A DNA stretch of 64,000 nucleotides. It comes from Parelaphostrongylus tenuis. Taxonomy: Eukaryota; Nematoda; Chromadorea; Rhabditida; Metastrongylidae. Below the pieces are notes generated by a model, which did no database searches, was not told where the DNA came from, and saw only the letters and a program-made list of their open reading frames with translations. A program made the translations under genes and the position numbers. How positions within the stretch are numbered: position 1 is the stretch's first letter; each line of letters opens with the position of its first letter. The stretch is from assembly GCA_019055375.1 (NCBI GenBank), contig JAHQIW010004085.1, positions 62,001-126,000 on the forward strand, written 5' to 3'. Of this stretch, positions 37,023 to 49,147 are shown in pieces.

Positions 37023-39116
37023 GCTAAGGCCAGTCACTACTGCTCATATGATTGCAAGGCACTGGTTCAAGCGATCGACAATGGCGATCCATTGTTGCCA
37101 CGATTATACTGCGACAACGTATTATGATGCAAAGTAGATAATGTGTTATTTGTGCTGCTGCCAAATGAACACGAGCATCCAAAGTTGATGGCCGAGAACC
37201 GCATAAGGGAACAAAAAAGTTGCTTACTTCAAGCATGCCACCTACTTAAGCCTATGAGAGTAGTAATGAATGAGTGCTTCCACCAGCCAAACTTCTTTTA
37301 TAGTCACTTATCATTAACATGCTGCGTGTTCACCTATTTGTTATTAGTCATTCATTATAACTTCCTGAACAATATCACAAGATCGTAGGGAAATAACGGT
37401 GCAAATATAGATGGTTGATGTGCGCGAACTTGATTTTTCGGTGACCGTTTCTCACATCTATTTTCTTATCTGACTTACAAAACACGAGATCCATTAGATA
37501 CATTGCATTTGCTCAGAAATTGATTGTTACTTCTGAATCTAAATCAATTGATCTCACACTATCTTAAAATTTATTGATTGAAATAGAATTGGATTTACTC
37601 TAGAGACCTATTCCTAGAATAATAAATCTACTCCAATTTGTGAGAGTGTGGTTTTCTCGATCTCCTCAGACATATTCAGAAAATAGGACGTGGGAGCTGA
37701 GAATTTCAAAGGGATTACCAACAACAATTTAAGAAAATACTAAGCCTCCATTACAGAGTCAGCCATTAAAGCGTTACAATGAAATCTTCCCATATTCTAG
37801 TTTATTATTAAAGCTGTTGATGTTTACAAAAATAGAGAGAGCTCTGGTCCCCCTATAAAGCATTGAAATCTAACTACGACGAACTCGAAGCAAAAATAGG
37901 TTAATTGTGTAGCAGGAAATGTTCAATGCAGATGGATGAGGACGTAGAAATCAAATAAGAAAGAAGATACATATAAAAACTCCGTATGTTCTTTAGGTTA
38001 CATTGTGATAGGTCAAGGGGCTTGATATTTGCCATCAACATATATAAACGTAGACTGGAAGTAATTAGTCACCATAGATATTAGAAGTCAGACGTTGGCT
38101 TGTTCCTATTCAAGATTGATCGACTATTCTTAACCCAAAGTATTAACCTAGTGAGTCATTAGAATAATGGGTCAAGTGTTTCACAATGGACACACTCCAT
38201 TCTACGATGAGAAGAGTGTTCCTAAGACATCTATCTAGCTTCTGCCTTCATTTCACTGGAGTTCAAATAGTTTCAGGTTGTAGAAACTTCTAGAAAACCG
38301 AGACCATCTTTTCTAAATCTAGTGACTTAACAGGAATGATTGTCATGAAGCCTGCGATGAGAAGGGATGACATGGGTGGACTGATCTCAGTATCAATATT
38401 TTTGTGGTATTATTAAAGTGGAAGATATATGTCTGCTAGTGTAAATCGTTAGCGTGCTCAATGGCACGGAGCCAATATTCCTGAAAACACATTAACAGCT
38501 CTTGCGACACAATTCAATCCCTTCATTTCACAGTAAAGTAACGATCTAAATGATAATGTAAGAGCTCCCAAATAAGCATGTGATATAATAATTGCGAAAG
38601 ACAATAGTTGCACAGCAATTGCAGAAATCTCAGGGATTCGTATCAACAATTTACAGGGCTTGATTGACTTGACATGCATTTTCAAGGATTACCATATTGT
38701 CGGATCACGACTATTCCAGACTGGCACCACTAAACTTATTAGCGCGGCCCTCCCAGAGTAAATGTATCAGTATTCATAATAACTTATGTAAAAATGAAAC
38801 TCCAAAAGAGAAATTTCTTTCAACTCACAAATTCATACAGCTGATCCCAACAATTTTTGTTGCAAAATTCTTATCCAAATCTGATGAACCATATGAAGGA
38901 ACAAAATTGCTAGCTTACAGCTAGGTTCCTTCAAAGCTGATGAGTCTTCTACTCATCCACTAGAGCACTGTTGCTGGCAAAATATAAAATACTAGTCGAG
39001 ACAAGCAACTTCCACAATCAAATGCGTGTAATGAAATTCTAATGGGTTCATATAAACGTGTCTTTTACACTCAGCTTTTGCTTGTTGACCAAATGAGCAC
39101 CAATGGGATCGGTAGG
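37023..39116. other. Gene-free stretch
   Basis: No recognised gene or element. Several short open frames (for example 38,458-38,685 minus and 38,697-38,924 plus) lack domains. The region is unlike the dispersed-repeat DNA on its left. Confidence 0.5.
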
Positions 39117-40028
39117 ATGAATCACCTGTATCACCTGCCGTCCTGTCGATCGTCGAGTGACTTGAGCGGGTAGCAGCAACACTTCCATTTTTCCCTATCA
39201 CATGCAAGAGTAGCCCAGCAGGTCCTTCTCGCTCTAGGGATTCGCTGAGCATCATATCTTTCTTCTATGCCTTTCGTAAAAAAAATCGGACCAACGGGTC
39301 GCTAGTGTTCCTCTAGAGGGCTTGACATCCCACGAAATACAGTCGGTAACGCCTCTTGTCCATCAGTTGTCCATGGAGCGCATCACGTGTCTGGCCCAAC
39401 ATATTTTCATATTCTCGCGTGTGGGACGGCGTCTCCGATTTTCGATCTTTGACGTAGATTTGAATTTCTGATCTTTTCTCTCATTTGCGAGATGCGGGAT
39501 ACTCCTGGTATCGACCTTTCGACTGCGCGTTCAATACGGCCAAGTGATCTTTCATCTTGCTTACGTAGAGACCAGGTTTCTGCTGCATGCGTTAGGGCAG
39601 GGATAATCGCCGAGTCGAAAAGGTGGTCATGGAGTTGGATGTTCTTTGTCCTTTCAATACGTCTTCAATGCACTTAGACCTTCCTCAAGCCGCTCGTTTC
39701 CTCCTGCTCAACTTTGGAGCTAGGTCGTTCATCATGTTGATTTCGCGACCTAGATAGACATAACTGGAGCGTTCGGAGATGTTCGTTTCGTTGAGCGTGA
39801 ATGGGGCATTCAAAACCCATCCGTTCCTCATGAACGTTTTTGTTAGATTTAGTTGGAGACCAATCGTTCCACAAGCGTCAACGAAATCGGTCGACATTCG
39901 TTCCATTTGGCTGATGTTTGATGTATGAGGACGATATCATCAGTAGAGCGAAGATGTTTTAATTGTCGACCGTCAATTTTCACTCCCATATCGTTCATTC
40001 TTCTCTTCGAATGACATGTTGAAGGGTA
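39117..40028 (-). mobile_element. Older RTE copy, 3' part (split by insertion)
   Basis: This minus-strand segment contains degraded RTE C-terminal sequence: the FADD region and NLTKTFMRNGW (about 39,950-39,830), YLGREINMMNDLAPKL, and the end with AGGTGATACAGGTGAT at about 39,117-39,135. It continues at 43,394-44,060 on the other side of the complete element. Several frameshifts are visible, including a missing base in the TKTMF word. Confidence 0.9.
40017..40028. repeat. 12 bp target-site duplication, left
   Basis: TGTTGAAGGGTA at this site is repeated exactly at 43,382-43,393, on the two sides of the inserted RTE element. Confidence 0.9.
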
Positions 40029-40037
40029 TCACCTGTA

Positions 40038-43033
40038 TCACCTGTCGTCCCGTTGATCGTCGAGTGACTCGAGCGGGTACCAGCAACTCTTCCATTTTTC
40101 CCTATCGCGTGCAAGAGTAGCCCAGTGGGTCCTCCTTGCTCTAGGAATTCGCTGAGCATCATATCTTTCTTCCATCGCTTTCGTGAAGAAATCGGACCAA
40201 CGGGTCAGTGGTCTTCCTTTAGAGCGCTTGACGTCCCGAGGAATCCAGTCGGTAACGGCTCTCGTCCATCGGTTGTCGTTGAAGCGCATCACGTGTCCGG
40301 CCCACCTTATTTTCGATATCCTGGCGTGTAGAACGGCGTCTCTGATTTTCGATCGTTGACGTAGGTCGGAAGTTCGGATCCTTTGTCTCATTTGCGAAAT
40401 ACGAGATACTCCTAGCATCGAACTTTCGACTGCGCGTTCGATAACGGCAAGTGATCTTTCATCCTGCTTACGTAGCGACCAGGTTTCTGCTGCATACGTT
40501 AGGGCAGGGATAATTGTCGAGTCGAAAAAGTGGGCACGGAGTCGGATGTTCTTTGTCCTCTTCACTACATCTTCGATGCTCTTAAACGTTCCCCAAGCAG
40601 CTCGTTTCCTCCTGCTCAACTCTGGGGCTAGGTCGTTCATCATGTTGATTTCACGACCTAGATAGATGTAACTGGAGCATTCGGAAATTGTCGTTCCGTT
40701 GAGCGTGAATGGGGCATTAGAAACCCATCCGTTCCTCATGAACATTGTTTTCGTTAGATTCAGTTGAAGACCGATCTTTCCACAGGCGTTGTCGAAATCA
40801 GTCAACATTCGTTCCGCATGGCTGATGTTTGGTGTTATGAGAACGATATCGTCAGCAAAGCGAAGATGGTTTAATTGTCGACTGTCAATTTTCACTCCCA
40901 TTTCGTCCCATTCTAAAGTTCGCATGACGTTTTGTAGGGTCGCAGTGAATAGTTTTGGCGATATTGTATCGCCTTGTCGAACCCCTCTTCTTACGTCAAT
41001 GGTGATATTGTTGTAGAATGGAGATATTCTGGCCGTGAAATCTTTATAAAGCTCACGAAGGATCATTATGTACCGAGTAGGGACGCCCTGGTTATCCAGA
41101 GCCTCTATAACCGCTTCTGTTTCCACTGAATCAAAGGCTTTCTTCAGATCGATAAAAGTGAGACAGAGTGGTTGTTTGTATTCTCGCGAAACTTCAATGA
41201 GTCTTGTGATCGTGTGGATGTGGTCCATGGTACTAAATCCTTTTCTGAACCCTGCTTGTTCGCATGGCTGTCCTTCGTCCAGTGTTCTGTCAATCCTGTT
41301 CAGGATGACTGGAGTAAAGAGTTTATAGACAACGGACAGCAAGCAGATTGGGCGATAATTGCCTATGTCGTGAAGGTCTCCCTTTTTGAACAACAATACG
41401 GTCTTGCTGGTTTTCCATTAATAGGGACCTTGCATTCTGACAGGTAGCGAGTGAAGAGCCGAGCCAGGGTGTTGATGAGAACTGGCGGCAGGTTCTTCAG
41501 GTGTTCTGGTCTAATCCTGTCTGGACCGGGTGTTGTTCTGTTTTTCACCGACGATATAGCATGTCGGATTTCGGAAGGAAGGACCGGTGGAACGACATAT
41601 TCATCCTCTTTCAATTTATATGACGGTAAGAGAACATGGCTAGCGAAGAGATCCGAGTAGTAGTGGTGGATGATTTTCTCCATAGCCCTTCTGGAAGTTG
41701 TAAGTGTCCCGTCAGGGTATCGGAGTGCAATCATCTTGGTCTTATAGTTGGCGAAGCCTCGCTGGGCTTTACGAATGCTCTTCCCAGTTTCTGCAGCTTC
41801 TGCCATAACTGCTGCTCTTCTCTCTTTAAGGTCTTCTTTTATCGCCTCTCTGCATCGTTTCGCAAGTTCGGACGTAAGGTTTCGGTTGCCTGCGGCTCGT
41901 GCGATTCCACGTTGACGTATCAGCTCGAGTTTCTGCGGAGACAAGCGTCTCTTCGTTACCTTAGGACTTTCGGCTCTTTTAGCGCCAACGTGAAGATATT
42001 CAACGAGTCGATCGTATTCTTCGTCGATGTTGTCGACAACGGTATCTTCCCAAGAGCCGACTAATGATTTAAATACATCCCAGTTTATGGTAGTTCTGGG
42101 ACTTCGTTGTTTGAATTTAGCGGCTTTCTCTCCTCTCCTCGAAAATCGGAACGTTGCGCGAAGGAGGCGACGGTCTGATCCCGTGTAGAACTTGGGAACA
42201 ACAGCGACGTCGGTCAGGCAAAACCTTCGATTTACTATGATGTGATCTATTTCGCTATGGTACTCTCCATTGGGAGACTCCCACGTCCATCGCTGAGAGA
42301 GAGGCTTTTGGAATTGCGAGTTACCATGGATGGTTTGGGTCGTCATGATAAACTCGGATAGCCTCTCACCCTGTTCATTTCATTCTAGTCCGTGGGTCCC
42401 TATGTGACGTTCTTCAGACGTTCTTCTAGGTCCAATTTTTGCGTTAAAATCTCCGACAATGACCTTGAAGAATGTATGATCTTCTCTGAAGAATTTTTCG
42501 AGGTCCATATAGAACGCTTCGACTTCGTCTTTGTCATAGCTTGATGTTGGTGCGTAAGCAACGAAGATGGTCAAAGCCGGCATAGAACCACATCGTTTCA
42601 ACCGTAATCGTCCGATGCGGGTTGTTAGTTGTTCGAACGAATCAATGTTCACGGTCAAATTCGATTTGACGAGGACGCCAACGCCACCGACACCTCTGCG
42701 ATCGCATGTTCCAAGGAACAGTTCTTCTCCGGTGTCATAGACAGCGTGAAAAGGATGGCGCCTTCTCGTCTCAGCCAGGCCAATGACGTCGTACCTTATT
42801 CTTCTTGCTTGAATCAACAGATCTTCTACAGCGGATTGTTGAGCAAGGGTTTTTGCATTGTAGGTACAGATCATCATTTTAGTCCGTTTCGATCTTGGCA
42901 GCCTAGTTCGGCCCTGAGATTTTAGCAGCCTCTCCGTACTCGTCCTACCTGGCGCTGCCGTACCAGGGGCTCTTTCGGGGTCAGGGGAATGAGGCCCATA
43001 TTTGTTACTGTTTTTGGCATTTTTGATACCCAA
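40038..43033 (-). pseudogene. RTE endonuclease-reverse transcriptase, disrupted
   Basis: About 999 codons encoding an AP-like endonuclease and a reverse transcriptase used for target-primed reverse transcription. Endonuclease landmarks: [48 protein letters not shown] landmarks: NYRPICLLSV, EQAGFRKGFST, FIDLKKAFD (motif A), RQGDTISP (motif B), FADDIVLI (motif C) and the C-terminal RWAGHVMRFND region. Three defects are visible: an in-frame TGA at 42,380-42,382 just after GTHGLE; a one-base deletion near 41,418-41,422, where ATTAATGG stands in place of ATTCAATGG seen in the neighbouring copy; and Arg at 42,170-42,172 in GSDRRLL, where the family has the catalytic His of SDH. The start ATG at 43,031-43,033 is a guess; an ATG at the TKMMICTYN segment is an alternative. 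Confidence 0.92.
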
Positions 43034-43381
43034 CGTGTAGCTTGCCAGGCTCTAAACGTGGGGGCTGGGTACTCACGAGTAGCTTGCCAGTCTCTCTCGG
43101 AGGAGCGGGAGGAGCTTATTTGTTGGAGACGACTCCTAACCGCCTCCCATGTACTTCCCAGCCGCTTGATTGCAGGCTTTTGGCCGACTTGACTCGTAGA
43201 AAAAGAGTTTTGTCAAGTCGGCACTGCAGAAGCAGGGAGCTCGTCCCTTAAATCCACCTGCGTCTCTGGGAAGCACACGGTCGCTTTTGGTTCGCGTTTT
43301 ATTCCCCTATCCACCACCTGGGGACGCGCCACGTGCCCTCGCGACTAACCGGCTGGATCCCTCAAAGAGCGAGGTCCGTGG
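43034..43381 (-). promoter_or_regulatory. RTE 5' leader with strong hairpin
   Basis: This GC-rich leader is expected to hold the element's internal promoter. A perfect 11 bp stem, GCCGACTTGAC at 43,183-43,193 with GTCAAGTCGGC at 43,212-43,222, has an 18-base loop. On the minus strand near its 5' end are CAGCCGGTTAGTCGCGAGGG and, further on, a two-copy GGCAAGCTAC repeat. The sequence TTAGTCGC resembles the L3 loop of HDV-like ribozymes, which are known at the 5' ends of some RTE and R2 elements, but I could not draw a complete fold. Confidence 0.5.
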
Positions 43382-43393
43382 TGTTGAAGGGTA
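43382..43393. repeat. 12 bp target-site duplication, right
   Basis: Second copy of TGTTGAAGGGTA. The preceding base is the first base of the inserted RTE leader. Confidence 0.9.
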
Positions 43394-44060
43394 GCAGTGA
43401 ATAATTTTGACGAAATCGTCGTCTTGTCGAACCCCTCTTCTTACGTCGATGGTGATAGTGTTGCAGAATAGAGATATCTTGGTCGTGAAATTTTTATATA
43501 GCTCACGAAGAATCATTATGTACTGAGGGGGACGCTTTGGTTATCCAGAACCTCTATAACCGCTTCTGTTTCCACTGCATCAAAGGCCTTCTTCAGATCG
43601 ATTATAGTGAGACAGAGCGATATTTTGTACTATCGTGAAACTTCAATGAATCTTGTAATCGCATGGATGTCGTCTATAATACTAAATCTTTTTACGAACC
43701 CGGCTTGTTCGCACGGCTGCTCTTCGTTCCGTTTACTATCAATCTTGTTCAGAATGACTCGAGTGAAGAGTTTGTAGGCAACGGAAAGCAAGCGGATTGG
43801 GCGATAATTGCCTATGTCTTGGAGGCCTCTCTTTTTGAACAACAACATGGTCTTGCTGGCTTTCCATTGAATGGGAACCTTGCATTTAACAGGTAGCTAG
43901 TGAAGAGCCGAGCCAGGGTGCTGATAAGAACTGACGGTTGGTTTTTCAAGTGTTTTGGTCTAATCCTGTCTAGACCGAGAGTTGTTCCGTTCTTCACCGA
44001 CGTATAGCGTGTCGGAATTCGGAAGGAAGGACCGGTAAAAAGACAGATTCATCTTCTCAA
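43394..44060 (-). mobile_element. Older RTE copy, 5' part (split by insertion)
   Basis: Minus-strand sequence resuming the older RTE copy: the linker IRPKHLKNQPSVLISTLARL (about 43,960-43,900), NYRPIRLLSVAYKLF (about 43,810), EQAGFVKRFS, motif A region and ITIDVRRGVRQ (about 43,450). Frameshifts are present. It ends near 44,060 in the linker upstream of the RT domain, so this older copy was 5' truncated before being split. Confidence 0.9.
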
Positions 44061-46225
44061 CAGCGGCGTATTTCTAAATAAGGAATGCTTGTCTATTCTA
44101 CATCACTACACAGCATACAATGTAAAGCAGTATATCTACTACAAACTCTTTTGCAGTACATCTCGCAAGGCCACAATAATCGCTAAATAAGCAGCAGTGG
44201 TAGAATTGTACGTCGTCTACCCGCATGAGCGCCAAGAACATGTGCTGTGTGGTTTGGATGGCCTTCCGCATTCATTCAGTCTAATCCAGCAACCCTTTAG
44301 GGTCACAGTAGAGAAGGTTTTAGTACGCTTCCTGATATGATATGGTGATAAGTTTAGTGAAGAATATTTTCAGTGATATCATAGTATGTTACACAGCGAA
44401 CTTCATGCTTTTTTCATTGACTGTTAAACTTCCCACTATGAAGAGATTGTCGCGGACCCCTCAAGAACCTGTGAGCGCTCAATTTGCTACACAATGTGGC
44501 TTTTTAGAAAATCATTTGTGCATTAATTGGAATGCCAACAATTAAAGTAGTCCAGTTTTCATTAGTAATAAGCAGAAAGATATGGTGGAGATTCTGATAG
44601 ACTAGACCGATAGTGAGAGCATTTTAAATGAAACTTTAATAACATTCTCCCGGAAGGGAGTTCTTGAAAAGTCGAAAGAAGAGATGCAAAATGCAATCAC
44701 GAAAATTTTATGACACAAAGACAATTGCGAAACTTTCGCTGTGTACATTTCGTACTTTTCTAGTAGATGTTTATTGCCTTCTAGTGTCTTTTGTTCTTTT
44801 TCAAATGCATGTTGCATTATTTTCAAGAGTAGCTGATATAATCGTTTTTGTGAGGTGTGCCACCTCATAGATTACTGAATTTTATATTACTATTGAATAT
44901 GTAACATCGTTAACAATTCCTCACTTTTGTTGTGTGTTCTTCCGATAGATGCTAGTCAACAGCTCGGATATCTAACAAACTGCTGAAATCCGGAAAAAAA
45001 ATTTGAATCATAATATGCGTATAGCTCAATCGAACCGCTGTTAATCTATCCGGAAATCGATGCATTTGTAATGTGCAGTCGAAGCCCTCGTTCGATTTTT
45101 TTTCACAGTCTTTCCTAATCGGGATTCGTGTCGTTGAATTAGCGGTTAATAAAATTAGAAACCTTTTATCAAGTCTACAGATATGACTCCACCGTTTTTT
45201 TTTTCTGTTGTAATAATAGTGATAATAGAGATATGCAGATTTTTTTCGCTTGAAGATGCATTAAAAACCTATCTATTCATATGTTTTTCATATGGAAAAT
45301 ATTTTATGGGATGGTTTTTATAGGACTATGAAGATGACGACTCCTATACGCGAGATACACCATTTGCGGAAAGTTTACTTTGCACATTTATTAACCAAAA
45401 GTTAATGATACGCTTAAATTGATATCGCTCAAATACGCATTTTCTTGACAACTTTTCCTTCTCCTGCTTCTCTTCGTATCTACAAACATTTGTCATAATA
45501 AAATTGGCTATTGACAGGTAATTATAGTAAAACTCAGAAAACGCAAACTCTTCTTAATGGATTCGTTATTTCAGAAATTGAATCCAAATAAGATTTGTTG
45601 TCTTCCTGGAAATTTCTATAAAAAATGAAAAATTACTTCCGGAAACGAGTATTTGATCTTTTAGAGATGTTTCTGCTGTATTGCTATTTTCAAAATATGT
45701 TAATATTACATTCACCTTGGTTTTCGTCGGCAAGTTGGATTGGAAAGGTGAGGTGCTGGTTGTCTTCGCCACTTCCACAGTTTCTAAATGAAAGAAATAT
45801 GTTTGCTACAATTATCAAACGGTCCAAAGCATAAAACCTAATGACATAAAAAATGAGTAAATGGTGCGATGAGCTTGCTCATGATTGGATCGCTTTCACA
45901 ATTTATATTCAACGTTTCAACTTGAGAGAAAGCTAAGAGAGAGGCCAAAAGCGTAACAAAACCGAAAATTCATATCGCACATTGGAGAAGAGTAGGTGAT
46001 GATCCTCATAACAGACAAAGAATGTATATAGATATTATTAGCCTTATGAGTAATAACGTATAACGAGTACCAAACGTATCACAAATTTTGTACTCGCCGC
46101 TCATGGAAGGCGTTAAACTCACTTCCTTGCTTTCGTGGCTGCGGTGATGCCTTCCTGCCCATCCCGCTAGTTCTAGTGGCACCATTTTTTGAAATTGTTG
46201 TTCGACCACAGTGAGCTTGTTTGGC

Positions 46226-46302
46226 ATTTAAGATGCATATAGCGCAGTCGTAAGAGGCGCCCTACAGTAGAAGGTGTTTGCTTCGATCCCATAGTGCCAA
46301 AC
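46226..46302 (+). repeat. tRNA-like SINE head
   Basis: ATATAGCGCAGTCGTAAGAG resembles an A box and TGCTTCGATCCC a B box about 40 bases later. Acceptor complementarity is poor. Read as a tRNA-derived repeat. Confidence 0.55.
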
Positions 46303-46975
46303 ACATTCTAAGCGTTCACAGTCGGTGAAGAACTGGCTGCAAATGTGCCTGGTTGGACAAAAACACTGCCGTTAAGAAGAAATGTTTGAAAAATTAAAAG
46401 ATAAACTTTTTCACGTTTACCTGCTGCTGTACTGCTGGTACTGCTACGCCTTCTAAGCTCTTTACCATTGCTTGCTTTCATACACTGGAACAATGTACAT
46501 ATATGGCGTTTATCGAAATTACATTCTTTTTGCTTAAAAGTGTTTTAAGTGTATCCATCAGCTACTGGCTTGATTTCATTTTATGTATCAGATTATTGAA
46601 GAACTTCCTATGAACGGTATAGGAGAAAATGAGAGAATTTTTTCATAACTATTTGTTATCAAAAAATAGGTGAAAATGCTTTAGGCCCGTTGAAGAAAGT
46701 TCCTCGATAAAAAAGAATAGAGTTAGTTAATTGTGAAGAACCAAAAAATCCCCTTGGTCGTCATCAACGCTCCCATCGCGACAAATCCGTCCAGGTAAAG
46801 ATCAAACGTTTTGATATGTGAAATTATCGAGATGGAGCCAAATTTTGAGTCTATTTTTCTAGTGATCGATGTTAATGTGGCACAAAAAAGAAACTAATTA
46901 GCGTTTAGCGCTATGTTCCCAACACCTGAATAGGATGATTAACAGAAAAGAGCAACATTTTGTGAAAGCTGAAGC

Positions 46976-47218
46976 TCAATAGGCATTGAATGCTTCCTTA
47001 CCACTTGTCATTTGGTTGAGTTTGCAAGCAAGCGGCGTTCTTGGCGAGCACTTATTTGTGAAGATGTGAAGATTTGTTGCTAGCTCGTAGAAAGGTCTAA
47101 AGCACATGGACATGTTCAAAATCTTACCCGCCATAAGAGCACACCAGTTGCAAATCACAAAGCCAGGCATAGCTTTCGTAATGAACCGTACTGCACGAAA
47201 TTTTCTCTTTAAAACCAT
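46976..47218 (-). CDS. Possible exon of unknown protein
   Basis: An 80-codon minus-strand frame with five cysteines (CNWCALMAG, MCFRPFYEL, NKCSPRTPLACKLN), unlike the neighbouring repeats. Splice-like sequences occur within it: TTCGTGCAG near its start, GGCGGGTAAGATT and AAGTGGTAAGG. These may delimit one or two short exons rather than one frame. No family is recognised and no partner exons are identified, so this is a weak candidate only. Confidence 0.2.
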   Translation of the reverse strand: MVLKRKFRAVRFITKAMPGFVICNWCALMAGKILNMSMCFRPFYELATNLHIFTNKCSPRTPLACKLNQMTSGKEAFNAY

Positions 47219-48814
47219 ATTACCTTATCCCGTCATGCCTAACATTTGACGTATGCCTCACATCTCGGAAGGTTGTGTGTCATTTCATCGAACCCGCTTC
47301 TTACCTATCAGACAACTAGCATCGTGAGTAGCTAATATATTGTCTTTAGATTAATAGATGGACTCTTCTACGCTAGGCCAAGAAGAAAATAAATTGAATC
47401 AGTGACAGCGTGCAATTAGGGAAGGCTGGTGCACATTAAGTTAGTCAGAAAGACCTTTCGAATATTAGACATGCAGCGTGCAATTTTCGACAAGTCTGTC
47501 CTTCCATTGGTTTATTTTGCCTTCACAGAAGTTTCATACAAGAAATCTCATACTCGACTCACTTCCTACGTTATACAAATGTTTGACCACAGTTCGTTTA
47601 GAGAGAGGTACCTTTTTGATAACTTCTTACTTAGTTTCCCTTTTTGACGAGAAGCTGCTGAAGTTGAAAACAGTGTTAGGCCTATCGAGTGCGACCTCTG
47701 AAGAGATGCAAAACCTCTGTTTCCATGAATTGACATCGCAAGCAGTCTTCAGCGTGATAGGGCATATTCTGATCTTCAATTGCTACTTTTTGCTTTTGTT
47801 CAAAGCAAGAAAATGTCAGATCTCAATGAAAACATCGCAGTACTCCTTGCATATCTTGTATGATTTCGTCTTGTGTTGACAGTTCTATGATTGCCTAGTG
47901 GACGAGTGTTTTTTTTTCTCACACGAAAGTTTAATATGCGCCAATCATATTTGTGGATGCACAGAAGAATGTGGAGTGCAGATGAAATTGGGTAAGCACA
48001 GAAGTCTTTCAAAACTGCATGAAGCCGACGTACCGAAGGTAAATCGGGTGAAGTATCTGATCTGCTTAACAATGGAGCTGGTGTGATCCTCATAGGGATA
48101 ATCGCTCGTTGGCCAGAACTTAAGTGTTTTCACATGCACACGCCCACGACAAACTGAGCATCTACGCGCTATCACCCTCATGTGTACGTGGAATTTCGTG
48201 AGAAGTCAAAGTAGTTGACTAAGTACATTAGCCCTTTCGGGGCGGTAAGTGAGATTGTTTTGCCAGCGCAAGAAATGACGATCATTTTTCGTTTTCTGAT
48301 TAGAAATTTTCTGTTGTTCCATAAACGTTAGGTTTGCGGCAATTTCTTGGTGAATAACGTTTTTTTTTTACTTATTCATACGCTTTCGGAGCATAGGTGT
48401 CTCTCATGTTTGAAGAGATATCTTTCTTTCACTGCGCATAAATACTGTTGTTGGCGTTAAATCACTCAGTTGTAAGTAGAGTATCATGATATTAATTCTG
48501 TTTTCATTTTGCTCTATCATAAACAACGCCCAACACATGTCGTAATGAGTGATAATTAGAAAACCATAACTAGTTCGCCAACACTGTTACTGCATAAGAC
48601 ATGAGACGTTAGGCCATCGATAACTCTAACTATAACTATGTCTATATCAGTAAATTGTTTCTTTTCAATTACATAGGCTAAAAAAATAACAGCAAACTTA
48701 TGGATCACGGAAGAGTTTTGTGCACGAAAGGTCAGTGGTACCTCAGAGGAGCTAGTATGTGGGCAGGTATCCAGTCACATCATTGTATCAGCATACCAAG
48801 TTATATTCACAGCT

Positions 48815-48817
<3 letters not shown>

Positions 48818-48848
<31 letters not shown>
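48818..48848. repeat. (TA)n microsatellite
   Basis: About 15 consecutive TA units. Confidence 0.9.
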
Positions 48849-48850
<2 letters not shown>

Positions 48851-49147
48851 CCCGACAGCTGAAGTCAAATAACCCGCCAATGCTTTGGATTGGGCGCTCT
48901 AACAAGCTTACAAAATATGATAATTGTGCATGATAGGCTATGTGTACAACCTAGGAAATGTACCGTTGACAAAATGTCAATTAAGCAATATATTTGCATA
49001 TTTTATAGAGGTTTAGGTTAATCGTAGATGTAGCTAATCACTATGAATACCACTTTGAAACAGTATTGTGTATATTAATAGGGAAAAATGTAAATGCGTC
49101 TAGAAATAGATACTTCATTGCAGACTAATGTGGATCCCCTAGTCATA

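Larger units (their letters stand above)
40029..43381 (-). mobile_element. Apparently full-length RTE-type LINE
   Basis: A ~3.35 kb non-LTR retrotransposon on the minus strand with exact boundaries set by the 12 bp duplication. From its 5' end (43,381) it has a GC-rich leader of about 350 bases, a single long coding region (43,033 to 40,038) with endonuclease then reverse transcriptase, and almost no 3' UTR: the stop is followed directly by a short tandem tail, GGTGATACAGGTGATA. Total length and single-ORF layout are typical of RTE elements. It is inserted inside an older copy of the same family in the same orientation. The coding region is broken (see separate entry), so the copy is no longer autonomous. 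Confidence 0.93.
44061..49145. other. Mostly unannotated stretch
   Basis: Contains a tRNA-like head (46,226-46,302), a possible exon (46,976-47,218 minus) and a TA microsatellite (48,818-48,848), listed separately. A minus-strand frame at 44,602-44,868 includes a Lys/Glu/Leu-rich helical stretch (EKEQKTLEGNKHLLEKYEMY) that could be an exon but has no domain or clear splice sites. Segment 45,230-45,370 shares weak similarity (GAAGATGACGACT) with 51,105-51,230. No gene can be asserted. Confidence 0.45.

Noticed and set aside
41068..42064. Several plus-strand frames opposite the RTE coding region
   Set aside because: They are antisense shadows of the minus-strand endonuclease-reverse transcriptase.
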